This document shows, piece after piece, positions 36,458 through 48,197 of a stretch of 64,000 bases of DNA. Source of the DNA: Pseudisothecium myosuroides (taxonomy: Eukaryota > Streptophyta > Bryopsida > Hypnales > Lembophyllaceae); assembly GCA_951799445.1 (NCBI GenBank), contig OX637288.1:33955288-34019287 (forward strand), written 5' to 3'. A program made the position numbers and the translations under genes. The notes under the pieces are model-generated. The model did not search any database. It was not told the DNA's origin and saw only the letters and a list, made by a program, of their open reading frames with translations. How positions within the stretch are numbered: the stretch's first letter is position 1; every line of letters begins with the position of its first letter.

Positions 36458-37133
36458 CACAACACCCAAGGCTCTGGAAAATGCCTTACTGCAGATACAA
36501 GCTAGTGACGGAGATCTGCACTGAAAGGGAGGAAGTTTGAGGAGGTGGGGACTTGAAGTGTAACGTCAATTTCGTTCAATTGGCGATATTCCATTACTTT
36601 GGCGCGGCTCAGGACGCGCGGCCTGAACCCCAAATCTATACCTGTCGTAGTTTGTGGCCTGAAATTAGATGTTTGTGTGAAATTAATTAGACCCGTTGTG
36701 ACGATATATGTCACAATTTTTGGCTGTGCGAATATCACCAATTGAACGATATTGACGTTGTGAGCCTGTGGTGTACATTTTGTTGCAAATCTTTTGCATA
36801 GGTTTGGAGTTGCGTTACAAAAGGAACCGAACATGTGAAGCCTCTCGTCGCGTTGCTCCTTGTTATCATGAGACCAGCCTCGTGTGGGGAACCGCCCCCG
36901 CCCTCACAACATGGTGACACCCCCTCCAAGGCTCTAGAAAATTGAAAATGCAATGCAGATCATGAAAGCTGCATCTCCACTGAATGTGAGGAAGTTTTGA
37001 GTTCGGTTGGTTCGTGAAATGTGAGACTGTGGCTGGTACATTCTGTTGCAAAGTTTTTGTAAAGGTCGGTAGTAGCACTACGAAAGGAACATGACAGCCT
37101 CTCCTAGCCTTGTTTCTTGCTATCATGATGGAA
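36415..37133 (+). repeat. Tandem duplication of the receptor kinase 3' end
   Basis: Copy 1 (about 36415-36874) spans the last codons, the stop and the 3' flank. Copy 2 (about 36875-37133) repeats CGCCCTCACAACATGGTGAC, AAGGCTCT.GAAAAT, 'gcatctccactgaa.g.gaggaagttt', and 'acatt.tgttgcaaa.ttttg' through 'ctatcatga'. Copy 2 lacks about 200 bp from its centre. The duplicated coding part is too short to be functional. Confidence 0.75.
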
Positions 37134-40028
37134 GTACGTTGCAGAAAGAGATTCTTTTGATGGTGAGATTTACATGGCTAGATTTTCACACATGGCAAGC
37201 AATTGCCACAGCCAGAAGAACATGGAAGTTATGCCATTGAAGCCACCCACCAGTACACCCAAAACCAACATAGTGAGAAAATTGACACTGGAGACTTGAA
37301 TTCTAAGTTTTTTTATTTTTTATTTTCTTGAAACGCATGGTGAATCCTACATTTTAGAGACATAAGATCTACAATAACGGTGGATAGGTTATTGATGTGC
37401 GGGCTTTTGGGGGAGGGTAGGGGTGGGCGGAGGGTTGGCACAAACGCGGTTGGGGCCACATTCACGCGGCCAGCCAGCAGGAGGTGAGCCGAAGGCGAAA
37501 ACCAACCAGCCAACCTAGCTACCCAATACCCCTAAAAACCCGGGTTCCTTCGACTCCAAGTAACCGTACTCTCGGTCCTGCTGCACAGCTAGTCAAAGCA
37601 ACCCCACGCAGAGTCGACCTTGGCCAGCGTGCGAGCGGTCGATGTCGGAGCATGTGCGCTTGTTGGTTGTGGATCTACGTACCTTACCTTACCTTGCTAG
37701 CAGTGAGACTTGATAAGTACAGTGTTCGGGGAAGAACCGGCAGCTAAGTTAGTCCAAAGTTAGCGGATGGAATTGGTTAAAAAAACGGTTGCAATTTGTA
37801 GTCATCAGAAAGATAAACCGACGAGAAAATCTGTCAATTTTCTATTTTGAGTAAAAAATAGAGAAAATACCAGACTTGGTACTTGGAAAACTGGTTCCAT
37901 ACTTCCATATGGGAAGCAAAGGAAAATAGGTGGTCATACTCAATAAATATCCCCAACACTGCGTAATAAGTTCCACACAATCGTCTTCAGTGTGCAGTCA
38001 GTTGGCTCCCCCAACACGGGGAAGCTGTTTCTCGTCATATTCTCGTCTAAAATAGCAGGAGTATGAGATTCCCACAGCGCGCGCGCATAACATTCTTAAC
38101 CAGCCAAGGAGCCTCCCCCCAGGTGGAGGTATCATTCCCCCCAAGATACCTGGGGGGAGACTTTAGTTATAATGCAAGAGAGTCTGATTCGTTCAGCAGA
38201 GGTCTTGTGTCAGAGGTACTGCGTGTGATTCGCTCGGGGCTCCTCATTGGGGGGGGGGGCAAAAGGGACCCCCCCAGGGAAGGTTAAACAATGTTATGCG
38301 GGGCACAAATTTGGGCAGAGCAAGAGTTGTGTGCCCAAAGAGGACAATGGCGAAGCATCTGCAAATTTCTGCGGTCCAGTTATCACGTTGTTCTTGGTGA
38401 ACCGACCCCCTCGCTCGTCCTGGATTTTACCCCTGCGGGCAACGCGGAAATTTTAATTTTCCAACCATGTTACAATTTGCAAATTTTGAATTCATGTAGG
38501 GGCCCCAAATCAGCTAGTAGTAGTGTTGAAGATAATCTAATCAAGCACAGAATAGGGCGTCTTTTTTTTTACATGCACCCTTGAGAGGACAAGTGAGGCG
38601 GTTGCTTCACCCCGGTCTTCTTAGTCATACTTACAAGTGCCACTTTGAGTTTTCTTGAGATGATATGGGCAACCTCTATTGATTTGGTATGAAATTTGTA
38701 GGATCATAGCTCCTAATCATCATATTCTATTCTATATGAGAAGCTTTGTTTCACATCTTTTTTTAATAAGTAATGTAAGATTTTGAAGAATTATTTTTAG
38801 GTCAATTTCAAAATAAATCCAATAAACTATTTTCTCTTTGATTGCTTGGAAACCAAATTATTTTCCCTATACAATCACCTCATTTGCCAATATTTTGACT
38901 TATGTGCCCAAATTACATTATACATGAGCTCTTTTTTCTAAAAAAAATGAAAAGGACCATAAGAGCCTAGTTTTGAAGTTTAAGTCTTGCAATTGGTGGT
39001 GGGAATTACTAAAATTATAGGATGAAATATTTTGACAAGTTGTTTCAAAGATCTTTTAGTTGGATTGTTTAAAGAAACATTAAATATAAAGATTTTAGTC
39101 TTATGTTGGATAAGACTATTTTGAAGCATTTTGGGATCTCAAAACACCGCAATACTTTAGGGGATAAACCTAATCATGCACATTTTGTAAGGCTCATGTG
39201 AAATCAATGCTTTTTGTAGAATGCAAATATTTTTTTTGGCACTTCCAACAAGATTATGGGTGGTGTGGTCTCATTTGGTTCTTAATATAGCATCGTTAGT
39301 CTTGCATGCACTAATAGAAACATAATCATAAATTGTAGACTTGACATTAAGACCCATTTTAAGTCAAGTTCACCATAAAATGGTGCGCTTGACTTGAAGT
39401 GGGTCTTCATGTCAAATCTATTAGAACCATATTTCTACTACTAATGCAAAGGATTTAATACATAGTCAATAGATGAAAAGTACTTATAGCCCTTCAAAAG
39501 GGTTTTAAGTCCTCTATATGCTATAATTGTGTAAAAAATTGATTCATAAAATCTAAATCTAATCATTTTTGTGTTGCATTCCACTTGCAATTAGTCAATT
39601 TATTATTTATTTGGCGTGTAGAAATATGAAGCAAGAAGTTGAAGGGATTTCAAATATAGATGTGAATTATAGAATATTAGATTTGAAGAGTAAAGATGTG
39701 GATATTACTCCCTTCATCCAAAATAAGTGCATACATTGGAAACTCATATTTTCTTTTATACCAATTTCATTGATTATAGTGTAAAATGCATAATTTATAA
39801 AGTTCCAAATTTTATATTACTGCAATCAATGAAGAGCATTGTATTTACTAATCACAACTTAGGAAAAATCAAGTCCAAAATAGCCTCTATCTAACCTACT
39901 AAAAATTAACTAGTGGAAAAAATATGAGTTTCCAATGTAAACACTTTTTTCACGAAGGAGGGAATACTAAAGTATAATAGTGATGTTATTGTGATTAGGA
40001 TTATATATCTTAAATTTTTGAAGTAGGA
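37134..40028. other. Spacer, GC-rich at left, AT-rich at right
   Basis: The interval 37380-38470 has raised GC and several ORFs on both strands with no domain I recognise. A hairpin with arms CTCCCCCCAGGT/ACCTGGGGGGAG lies at 38113-38159, and G/C runs at 38248-38278. From about 38590 the DNA is AT-rich. The piece near 38690-38790 loosely matches 7720-7830. Confidence 0.5.
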
Positions 40029-42246
40029 TTAACCCCAAAAGGGCCGAGGCCTTTTTTCTGCCAAAAAACACTAAAAACTGCCATTTCTATAGCAAACAGT
40101 AAAAACCAAAATTAATTTTTTTTTCCACATCTAACCGTAGGATCTTACTCCTAACTAATATATAAAAGTGTGGAAAAAATTTCAAAAATTTTGACCGTGT
40201 AGTTTGCAAGATATTTGCGTTTAAAGTGGAAAAAACAAGTTTTTTAGTACATTGCGGGGCTAGATTTTTTGACTTTGAACATTTTTAACTTAAAAATTTT
40301 GCACCAAAAAGTTTTGAGCTTTAAGTATTTATAGTGGAGAATTGAGTTGAGAGTCTAGGAAAAAAAATTCAATTCAAAAAACTTCATTTTCATTCTTAAA
40401 AAAATTGTTCAGTAGGAGTAGGTATGAGATAGAAGGAAAATCTAAAATATCAATATCTTTTAGATGGAATTAAAATGCACTAATTCCAATGGTGAGATTG
40501 TTCTAGCAAATAAAATAAACCATGCAAAAAAAAAATTTGAAAAATCGAAAAAATTGCATTCAGAAATGAATTCTACAAGTTAATTTTTTCAATAAGATGC
40601 TCTAACTGCCCGAAAAACAAGCATGTCCATAACTTTCTCATAACAAATCCAAATGAAATGAATCAAAGCTTTCTAAATAGACAAAAATATAATCTATGAG
40701 AAAAATTTAAAATTTTTGTAAATTTTTTTTGTTGCCCCCAATCCTGAGTTTCAAGCTTATTTGGTCATAACTTTTGTTCCCAAGCACCAATTGTGAAAAA
40801 AATTATATTCCTACAAAACTTATCAATCTTTTATCTTAAAAAAAAGTTTCAAAAAATCACGACAAAAATTTAGCCCGTTGCCCAAAAGTCTCATTTGTCC
40901 CCTGAAGGACAACGGTCTCGGGGGAGGCACCTAGTATTTTACTACAAACCACGTGCGAACAAGTGGTTTCTAATGAACTATAATTTCAACTTAAAATTTT
41001 GAGGGTTGCTTAATAATGACTATAGGTTTTTATTGCCAAAATTTCAAACTAAAATAATAGTTGAAATGATTTGTACAAGAGGTTGAAAATGGCCTAAAAC
41101 GGCATGTTTTTCAACTCAAATATTTATAGAGATCACATTTAGATGACCATTGCATCAATACTCAACTCAAAATAAACTATCAATAGAGAGCTATTTTTAG
41201 GAATTTTTTGTTCATTTTTTAGACAATGTTTTAGGATATAATATAGGGGTGTGAAAGTTATTTTTCAGTTGTACAGTGTATCTAATTACTTCAAAAATTT
41301 GTAACTAATTATCATTAACAAATAAAAATATCAATAATTCAAAACATAAACTTTTGAAGTAGGAAAATCTAGTCATATTTTTTTTATTTCATTTTATTTA
41401 AATTTTAGGATATAATATAGGGGGTCCAAAGTTTTGTTCGCACGTGTTTTCTAATGGACACTCTAAGTGACCCCCCCGAGACAACGGTCCTTTAGGGTCA
41501 TTGCAAGAAACAGTGGTACTGGGTATTTGTCACAAACGCAGTGTCGAATCTTTCTTTTGCAATAACTTCTTAAGCTTGACTCGCATGAATTTGAAATTTT
41601 TATTAGAGATGTGTATCTTGATGGTATTTATATCTCATATTTTTCAGAAATTAAAAAAAATCATTTTATATTTAAAAATCAATTAAATTAATATGTCACG
41701 TTTGACGTTTTAGGGGTTTTGAGTACTATGGAGTCCCCAAATTTAATGATTTAGAGCTGAATTTTCTATGGTCTATTTGCGTAGTAGGAACTCATGTTTC
41801 TACCAAAGGGAATTTTAAAATATTTTATTTTGTGTTCTCTACGTCCATGCAAAGAGGGCTCCCTTGCGCGCGCAGTTCTAAACATTTAAGATGGTTTCAA
41901 AATCAATTTTTTAGTGAAAATTCTTCACCATGAAGTCTTCCCAAATGGTCTATTTTTAGTTTTTTTTAGAATTGTTTTTTCTATTTTTTACAAATTAAAA
42001 CATCAAAGTATGTATTTTCTTGAAAATTTCAATTTTTTTCTTTTGTGAATAACTTTTGATTCAAAGTTTTTTTAGGTCTGAAATTTTGGTGATATGCTAT
42101 TTATAGTATTATACTAATTAAACTTATTTTATTTTATTTTTAAAAATTCATATACAAAAGCTCATGAGTACTGGAATACTAGCCCAAAACAACCAAAGTG
42201 GAACAAAAATTGACACTCTTTCTTGCAACGACCCTTTAGGGGTTAA
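40029..42246. mobile_element. Composite TTAACCCC element (nested)
   Basis: It is bounded by TTAACCCCAAAAGG on the left (40029) and CCTTTAGGGGTTAA on the right (to 42246). The left part (40029-40917) is homologous, in inverse orientation, to 61301-62239 and to 19630-20310. It is interrupted at 40918-41479 by another element. The right part (about 41490-42246) starts AGGGTCATTGCAAGAAACAG and ends with the inverse of TTGCAAGAAAGAGTG, so it is a different element with its own inverted ends. The two appear fused across a shared CTTTAGGG motif. There is no convincing coding sequence. Confidence 0.7.
40918..41479. mobile_element. 562-bp Mutator-like MITE with 10-bp target duplication
   Basis: The ends TCGGGGGAGGCAC (40918) and GTGACCCCCCCGA (to 41479) are inverted copies with two mismatches. 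The similarity resumes inward with CACGTGCGAACAA. GACAACGGTC is duplicated directly at 40908-40917 and 41480-41489. A 9-11 bp target duplication is characteristic of Mutator-like elements. The interior is AT-rich and non-coding. Confidence 0.85.
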
Positions 42247-44200
42247 GAAAAGAATTCACAATACACTAATTGCCTCTAATCTTCAATTATTGAATGAAAC
42301 AATCCAAATTAGAAATAGATTGCTTAAAGCTTTGAAAAAATCTTTACCACTTATAGTAGATTATGTATTTAAGGAAGTCTAAGGTAACCACTCCTAATTG
42401 TGCCCCCTTAATGAACCAACCTCAACAACTTTTTGCCTAAAATATACAAACTCCACTTCTGAGAGTTTAGGAACACTTTTAGGTGTTCCTATTTTCAACA
42501 CTTTGAAAATCTAAAAGTGTTGAAAATACCAAGTCCAAAATTTTTATAAGAGAATCTAAAATTTTCTAATGACTTTTAACAACTTGCAACGGAAAAAATA
42601 AGGCAATTAAATAATATGAACAATGTTCAATTGTTTATTCAAATGCAATAAGGTATAATTAAGGTAGAGGAATCTAATAGCAACACCTTTTGTTCTCCAA
42701 CACCTAAAAAATAACTTTAAATACACACTTCTATTGCCAAGAACCACCACAATTTTTCCGAGAACTTTTCAAAAGCAACTAATGAGAGGTGATGAGTTTT
42801 ATCAAGCAACCAATGAAAGTTGAGACGTTTCATGCTTAAAGGGTGTCCACTCAAGGTAACTTTAGTGTTATGTATAGGGTAGCCTTTGTTCACAACTTTG
42901 AAAATTTGTAAAATATTACTAGAGCATTAGAAAATTACATAACCACTTTGGTTACATTTCTCTTGAGTTTGCTAATAATCTCATCACATTTTTTTGGTTA
43001 GTCAACCTTTGAGGTAGTGGTACTAGAAAAAGTGTGACTTTTAGATGCTCCTACCTTGTTGTATTGTCAGAAATGCAAGAGCAATTTTTTATAACAAAAG
43101 ATTTATGGGTTTACTCTTCTATAAATGTAGCAGGTTAGATGAGGATTACAGGAAATCAAAATCCATCAGTTGGGAAGTTTTTGGAGCTGCTTTAGTAATT
43201 TCTCTCTTCTTTGTAGGAGAATTTTTTTTTCCCCAAGGGCACCGGTTGCATTCTCTCCTCATCAAAACCTCCTTGGTTCATTTCTAGTAGTATCAAATCC
43301 TCACCAGCCACTTTCCTTCAACTTCAAATTTGCAAAGGCTACAATCCTCCTCCATCAAAGACATGCCGGTTTTGAAATTAAACTCCAAATTTCATTACAT
43401 CAGACAAACATGGACGGCGGAGCCAAAGGTAGTCACCATGACCAACCCTTCAGCGATACCCACCCCTGCCTTGTCCAAGAATATACTTGCTTTCAACAAC
43501 CCGAGTACTAAGCTTGAATTGGAAATGGCAAGTGGCTAAAATTTGACAATTTCATGAAAGCAACGACAACATATCCACCTTTTTTTTTTCTCACCCATTG
43601 GTTGCAGTTCCTCCCAAATTTTTTGTCTGATTTTGGATCCTCCATTTTCACACTCCAACAAGTTATCTGTGTATTTTCAGGAAGGCACCGGCCAAAAAAG
43701 AACTGAGCAACCGTTGGTTCGGACTCCCCGAACATTGTTGGAGTCTGCTGTGCCGAACAGCCGAAGCAGTAGCTTCTCCGCACTACTGTCGGTGTCACGC
43801 GGCCACGTCGTGATCGACTATGTCCACTCTGTCGGCTCCAAATAGCTGATACTCCTGATAGGGAATTAGGGATTCGGTACTTCGGTCTATTCGCTTGAAA
43901 TGGTTTCATGTTTTTTTAGTTGTTTTGCAACTGCCAATTGCAATGCCAGGTGCCCTCTCAATAATTCAAGCAGGAAATGTGGGGCGCCATGCTTGGATTG
44001 CTTGCAACTGCTGCAGCGAAACTGCAACGAAACTCACGTGCCGCGGTACGAATAGAGCGCCGGCTATTGTTCTCGCACCCCACCTGGCCAGTCGCTGATG
44101 AGTAAGTGATTTAGAGTGAATTGAAAGCAGTGCTTATTCCTAGTTTTCAAAATTACCAAATGTGCTGTAGCCTCTATGGTGAAATGAATATTCTTTGATG
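42247..44200. other. Spacer; ORF-bearing patch 43170-43850 unassigned
   Basis: The interval is AT-rich except for 43170-43850, where GC rises. A frame on the + strand (43330-43539, ending LELEMASG) could join to a downstream segment after a CAG at about 43680, but no product is recognisable and stops follow soon. I do not call a gene here. Confidence 0.35.
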
Positions 44201-44846
44201 AGGTAATTACAACTAAAATCGCACAAAGAAGCTCTTTGGCATGACCAATATGCTGTAGAAAATGAGCAACAAACATAACATTCAGTAACATGTGTTGATG
44301 TTGCCTTGGTTTTACAGTGATGGTGTGCCTCTACATCCTCCACATGTCTAATTCATCAATAGCTACTGATGAAGCATTGTTGGGGTGTGGAATATATCAC
44401 ACCATCACTGTAGAGCTACTGAATGTTATGAATTTTGTATACTGGTGAAGGACTATGAATCAAAATGCAAGTGGTTCTATAATTTTTGGACGCATTGTGA
44501 ATTAGTTACAAATTTTCAAAGATGCAAGGTGTTGGGTGCTAAAAGTATCATGTAGGTGATGCTAAAATCCATTTGATGCCCATGAAGAAATGGCACTGGT
44601 AGTATCATAACATGTTGTAGAGAATAAATAAAAAACAATAGAAAATGCACCCATAATGGACCACTTGTAAGGTTGCCACCTCCTTAATATTATAAATAGA
44701 GTTGCACACTATTCAAAATGGGCCCCAACTCCACCTTACATTTGTCCTTGTAATATGCACCATTTTGGGTATCTTCCCTATTCATTTTCCCTTCAAAAAT
44801 AGAGGTCAATTTTGAGGAGTAGTCCATTTTAGGTGTAGTTACCTTA
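44201..44846 (+). mobile_element. MITE copy 1, ends AGGTAATTACA..CTAAAA
   Basis: The left end is AGGTAATTACAACTAAAAT (44201) and the right end is ATTTTAGGTGTAGTTACCT (to 44844) followed by TA. It aligns in inverse orientation with 46195-46877: shared blocks include 'ctttggcatgaccaat', 'ggtgaaggactat.aatcaaaatgcaagtgg' and 'gggtgctaaaagt'. It contains an extra 157-bp insert (44274-44430) absent from the other copy. Confidence 0.75.
44274..44430. mobile_element. 157-bp nested MITE, ends CATAACATTCAGTA
   Basis: The ends CATAACATTCAGTA (44274) and TACTGAATGTTATG (to 44430) are perfect 14-bp inverted repeats. The insert interrupts homology between two copies of the host MITE, which gives an empty-site comparison within the window. 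Similar ends occur at 52549-52563 and 60779-60793. Confidence 0.75.
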
Positions 44847-46194
44847 CTTGGGAACGTTTTTGTATAAAATTTTCCAAATTTGCTACAAATATTGTTGCAT
44901 ATTGCAATCAAAATTTTCTTTTGATGGAATTATCCAAAACAAAATTTCTATAGCTCGCATTAGCGCGGCAGTGTTTCAACATTTATATTATGGGTGATGA
45001 CTAGAGAGCTTCAAGCCAATGATTTGTCCACATAACTTCTTATTCATCTAAAGAACTTCTTGAACTTCTTGAAAGACCTTTCTTTATGACCAATGAATTT
45101 GATGAAATTGATAAGAAGTATTTTAATCATATAAAAAAATTAGCAAAAATGTGCACAAATCAAAAAAAGGATTCAAGTGTTTACAAAGGGTTAGAAAAAA
45201 AAATTGTTCCAAGAAATTTTGGAGGTTGGTAAGTTCCTAATTTGACCTCTTATAAGTTTTATATATAAAAAATTAGTTGAAGTTTGTTGTTTTTTAAGAC
45301 ACAAATGTAGAAGTAGTATCGGATATAGGTTGGGTTGGGTTGGGTTTGGGGATTCCAAAAGGGTAACAATGATATTCATTTTCAAAGGATATTTTTGAGC
45401 TTGAGATTATTGGTTCTAGATAGTACTTTACAAAGAAACAAAGGTATCAATAAAATTAGAAATGCCTTGTGGACATCAATGTATTGTTATGAGTTTCAAC
45501 TTTTAGAAATGCATATTAGACTAATATATCCAATGGTATCAGCCAAAATTGTCTAATAATTAAACAAGTGATGGATATCTTTAATTCATGCGTGCTAGCA
45601 CTCAAGCTAGTACATGAATAGACTACATAAATTCTTGTTCTTGTATTTATAGCTCAAGACCAAAAAAAAAGAATGCACTTCATGATCTTGTACTTTTTTA
45701 GAACCTCAAGCATAAGAAAAATTATTTTTATTTATTGCAATTCTTGTATTCCAATTGGACTTCATGAAATTGTAGCAGTTGTATTCAAAACTACTACTGT
45801 AGCTACTAGAAGATTCCAAGTTCTTGAACCACTTGAATGATACTCTTGCAACAATTTGAATTGCACTCACAATAATAGTATGAGGTTAGGTTTAAAAAAA
45901 TTTGAAACCTCCAAGGTTGGTTACCATCCATGGTACTTCACTTAAATGTTACTATTGCTACATATGTATCGAAGGTAGTATGACACATTTGAAATTAACC
46001 TGGTTTGTGGTTGGAACAATAGTCTCCAGAACCCAGATGACACTCGGATTACAATGAAACCCATGCCCAACATTGGTAGAAATTAGTTGAAGGCTAGAAC
46101 CAACGTTTGGGAAGAAGCTTCGGTTAGTTCATTGTTAATTGGTGGAATTGGGAATTAAACATTGGTACTTGAAAAACAGGTTTAATCTGGAAAT
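44847..46194. other. AT-rich spacer between two inverted MITE copies
   Basis: I see no gene. The short ORFs show no domain or codon bias. Confidence 0.55.
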
Positions 46195-46877
46195 TAAGGT
46201 AATTACACCTAAAATGGACTGCTCCTCAAAATTGACCCCTATTTTTGAAGGAAAAATGAATTGGGAGGATATCCCAAATGGTGCACGGTAACCCTTAAAT
46301 GTCGAAGCTAAAGTTTTGCGGCCGATGAATGACAAGAGAATATCCTGTGTAGGACAGAAGTGCAACTATTCATCCTCCAAATTTTGTGTGGAAAGGGAAG
46401 ATCATGAATAGTAGTTTGACCTCCAGTGAACACTTTTGTTTTTTTCAAAGAAGATGATGTCATCCAATGCCAAAAGGGATGATTTCCATGGTCACCAGCC
46501 CAACATTTAAGGTTTAAAAGACAATTGTAAGATGGGCTTAAGGCCCATTTCAAGTAGTGTACAATTCTATTAATAGAACTCAACTTCACATGAGTGGTTC
46601 ATTTTGGATAACCCTTTCCGTTGGTTTGACTTCTTCTCTTTGACATTTCTTCATGTGCATCAAATTCATTTTGGCCTCACCTAGATGAGACTTTTAGCAC
46701 CCTACACCTTGTATCTTTGAAAATTTGTAATTAATTCACAATGCATCCAAAAATTATAGAGCCACTTGCATTTTGATTTATAGTCCTTCACCTATATAAA
46801 AAACTGTTGTTCATTTTCTAGATGACATTGGTCATGCCAGAGAGCTCAACTATGCAATTTTAGGTGTAGTTACCTTA
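46195..46877 (-). mobile_element. MITE copy 2, inverted relative to 44201-44846
   Basis: It is bounded by TAAGGTAATTACACCTAAAA (46195) and TTTTAGGTGTAGTTACCTTA (to 46877), with TA at both edges. The ends are near-perfect inverted repeats of at least 18 bp. Homology to copy 1 runs along most of its length, and it lacks the 157-bp insert. Confidence 0.75.
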
Positions 46878-48197
46878 CAGGAAGATACTTGGTAAAACTC
46901 AGGAAATATCCCCAACACTGGGCCAGATTGCCAGAACAACCCTTTTCATCAACCTTATCCTCTTCCCCGAGAATCCTCCTGTTGATATTTTTGTTTTTTT
47001 TATTGTTTTGTCACACCAATTGGAGTTTGGAAGGAGTTTCCTTTTTTGAGCCGTTTGTGCCCTTTCATGATTGCAAATCTACAGATCAGGAAGGTTCACT
47101 GACTAATATTAATGCGAAACCCTGGCATTAAACCCCAGACTTTACTCCCTGGATATGCCGCAGCTCATGAACGCAAGTTCTCATAATCTCAAGTTCTCCC
47201 GTTTCATTTGTTTCAAAAAAATTTAAAATAAAAAATTTCAAGTTCTCAACGTAATAAGCCCGTTCGATAACTTAGTTGCAGCAAATCCTCATCCACCGTC
47301 CTTCACGTCGCCATTGAAGATCGCTGTCCCACCGTCCTTGACATCGACATTGCAGATCGCAGTCCCACCGTCTTTGAATGTCTCAACTCTCACCCTTGAA
47401 CGTTGATATCGGAAGGACGGATGAAATCACACGTCTTCTCTCCGTCTTAAAATATTCCGCTTTTTTGAGTGATGATTTGTAAATGCCGTGAGTGTTTGAC
47501 GAAAGGTGACGAAAATTAATATCAAATACGAAATACGCATCAAAATTGGATATTTCATCATGGGTGACATGGTGAATACTGAGTAGTACATGCGGAACAC
47601 ATTGGGTATACCAAACAATTTTAATTAAAAAATGGCTTCTGCGAGCTTGCAGGTGAAATGTTCGTGTCAGTAAACATCTATCTTCAATGTGCCGACAGTC
47701 TGGAATGCAACAAATCTGGGAGGCAGTAACTTTTTGCAGTCTTGGTCTCACTGCAGTAGATCTTTAAGTTTTTTTCCTATTTCTTCCATGAAGCTCCAGC
47801 TGAAACAGGGGACTCAAGTTCCCGTCGGAAAGCCTAGATTTAGGGTTTAGGGTTTAAGCCCCGACTGGTCACGGACTTGCAGTCACGCACGATCTCATCC
47901 ACGGAGCGTCCAATCCCTCCTCGACCGACATAATCGGATCCCCCGATTCTTCGTTCGACCAACAGCAATGAAATCATTAGTGCGCAAACTCTCATTCAAA
48001 TCCCATCAGTTTCGGTCCCTCCCGTGACGGTGGCGGACTAATTTAAGCTTAAGTTCCCCCGAAGGCCCTTCACCAGTTCCTGCAGCCTCTTCTTCCTTAC
48101 TAATACTTTCCATTGCGAGCTCGATCACACAGATTGAATTGTGTCCCATTGAATTCCATAGAGAGCGCCTCATCCCAGAGATTTGAATTGGGCAGCG
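46878..48197 (+). promoter_or_regulatory. Upstream region of the lipid-transfer protein gene
   Basis: A double telobox TTTAGGGTTTAGGGTTTAAG lies near 47830-47850, about 350 bases before the start codon. An imperfect duplicated block with ATTG.AGATCGC.GTCCCACCGTC occurs at 47310-47375. GC rises from about 47750. No sure TATA box is seen. Confidence 0.45.

Noticed and set aside
43170..43909. Possible two-exon gene around 43330-43850
   Set aside because: GC is higher and some frames are open, but no family is recognised, the splice sites are not compelling and both strands are equally open.
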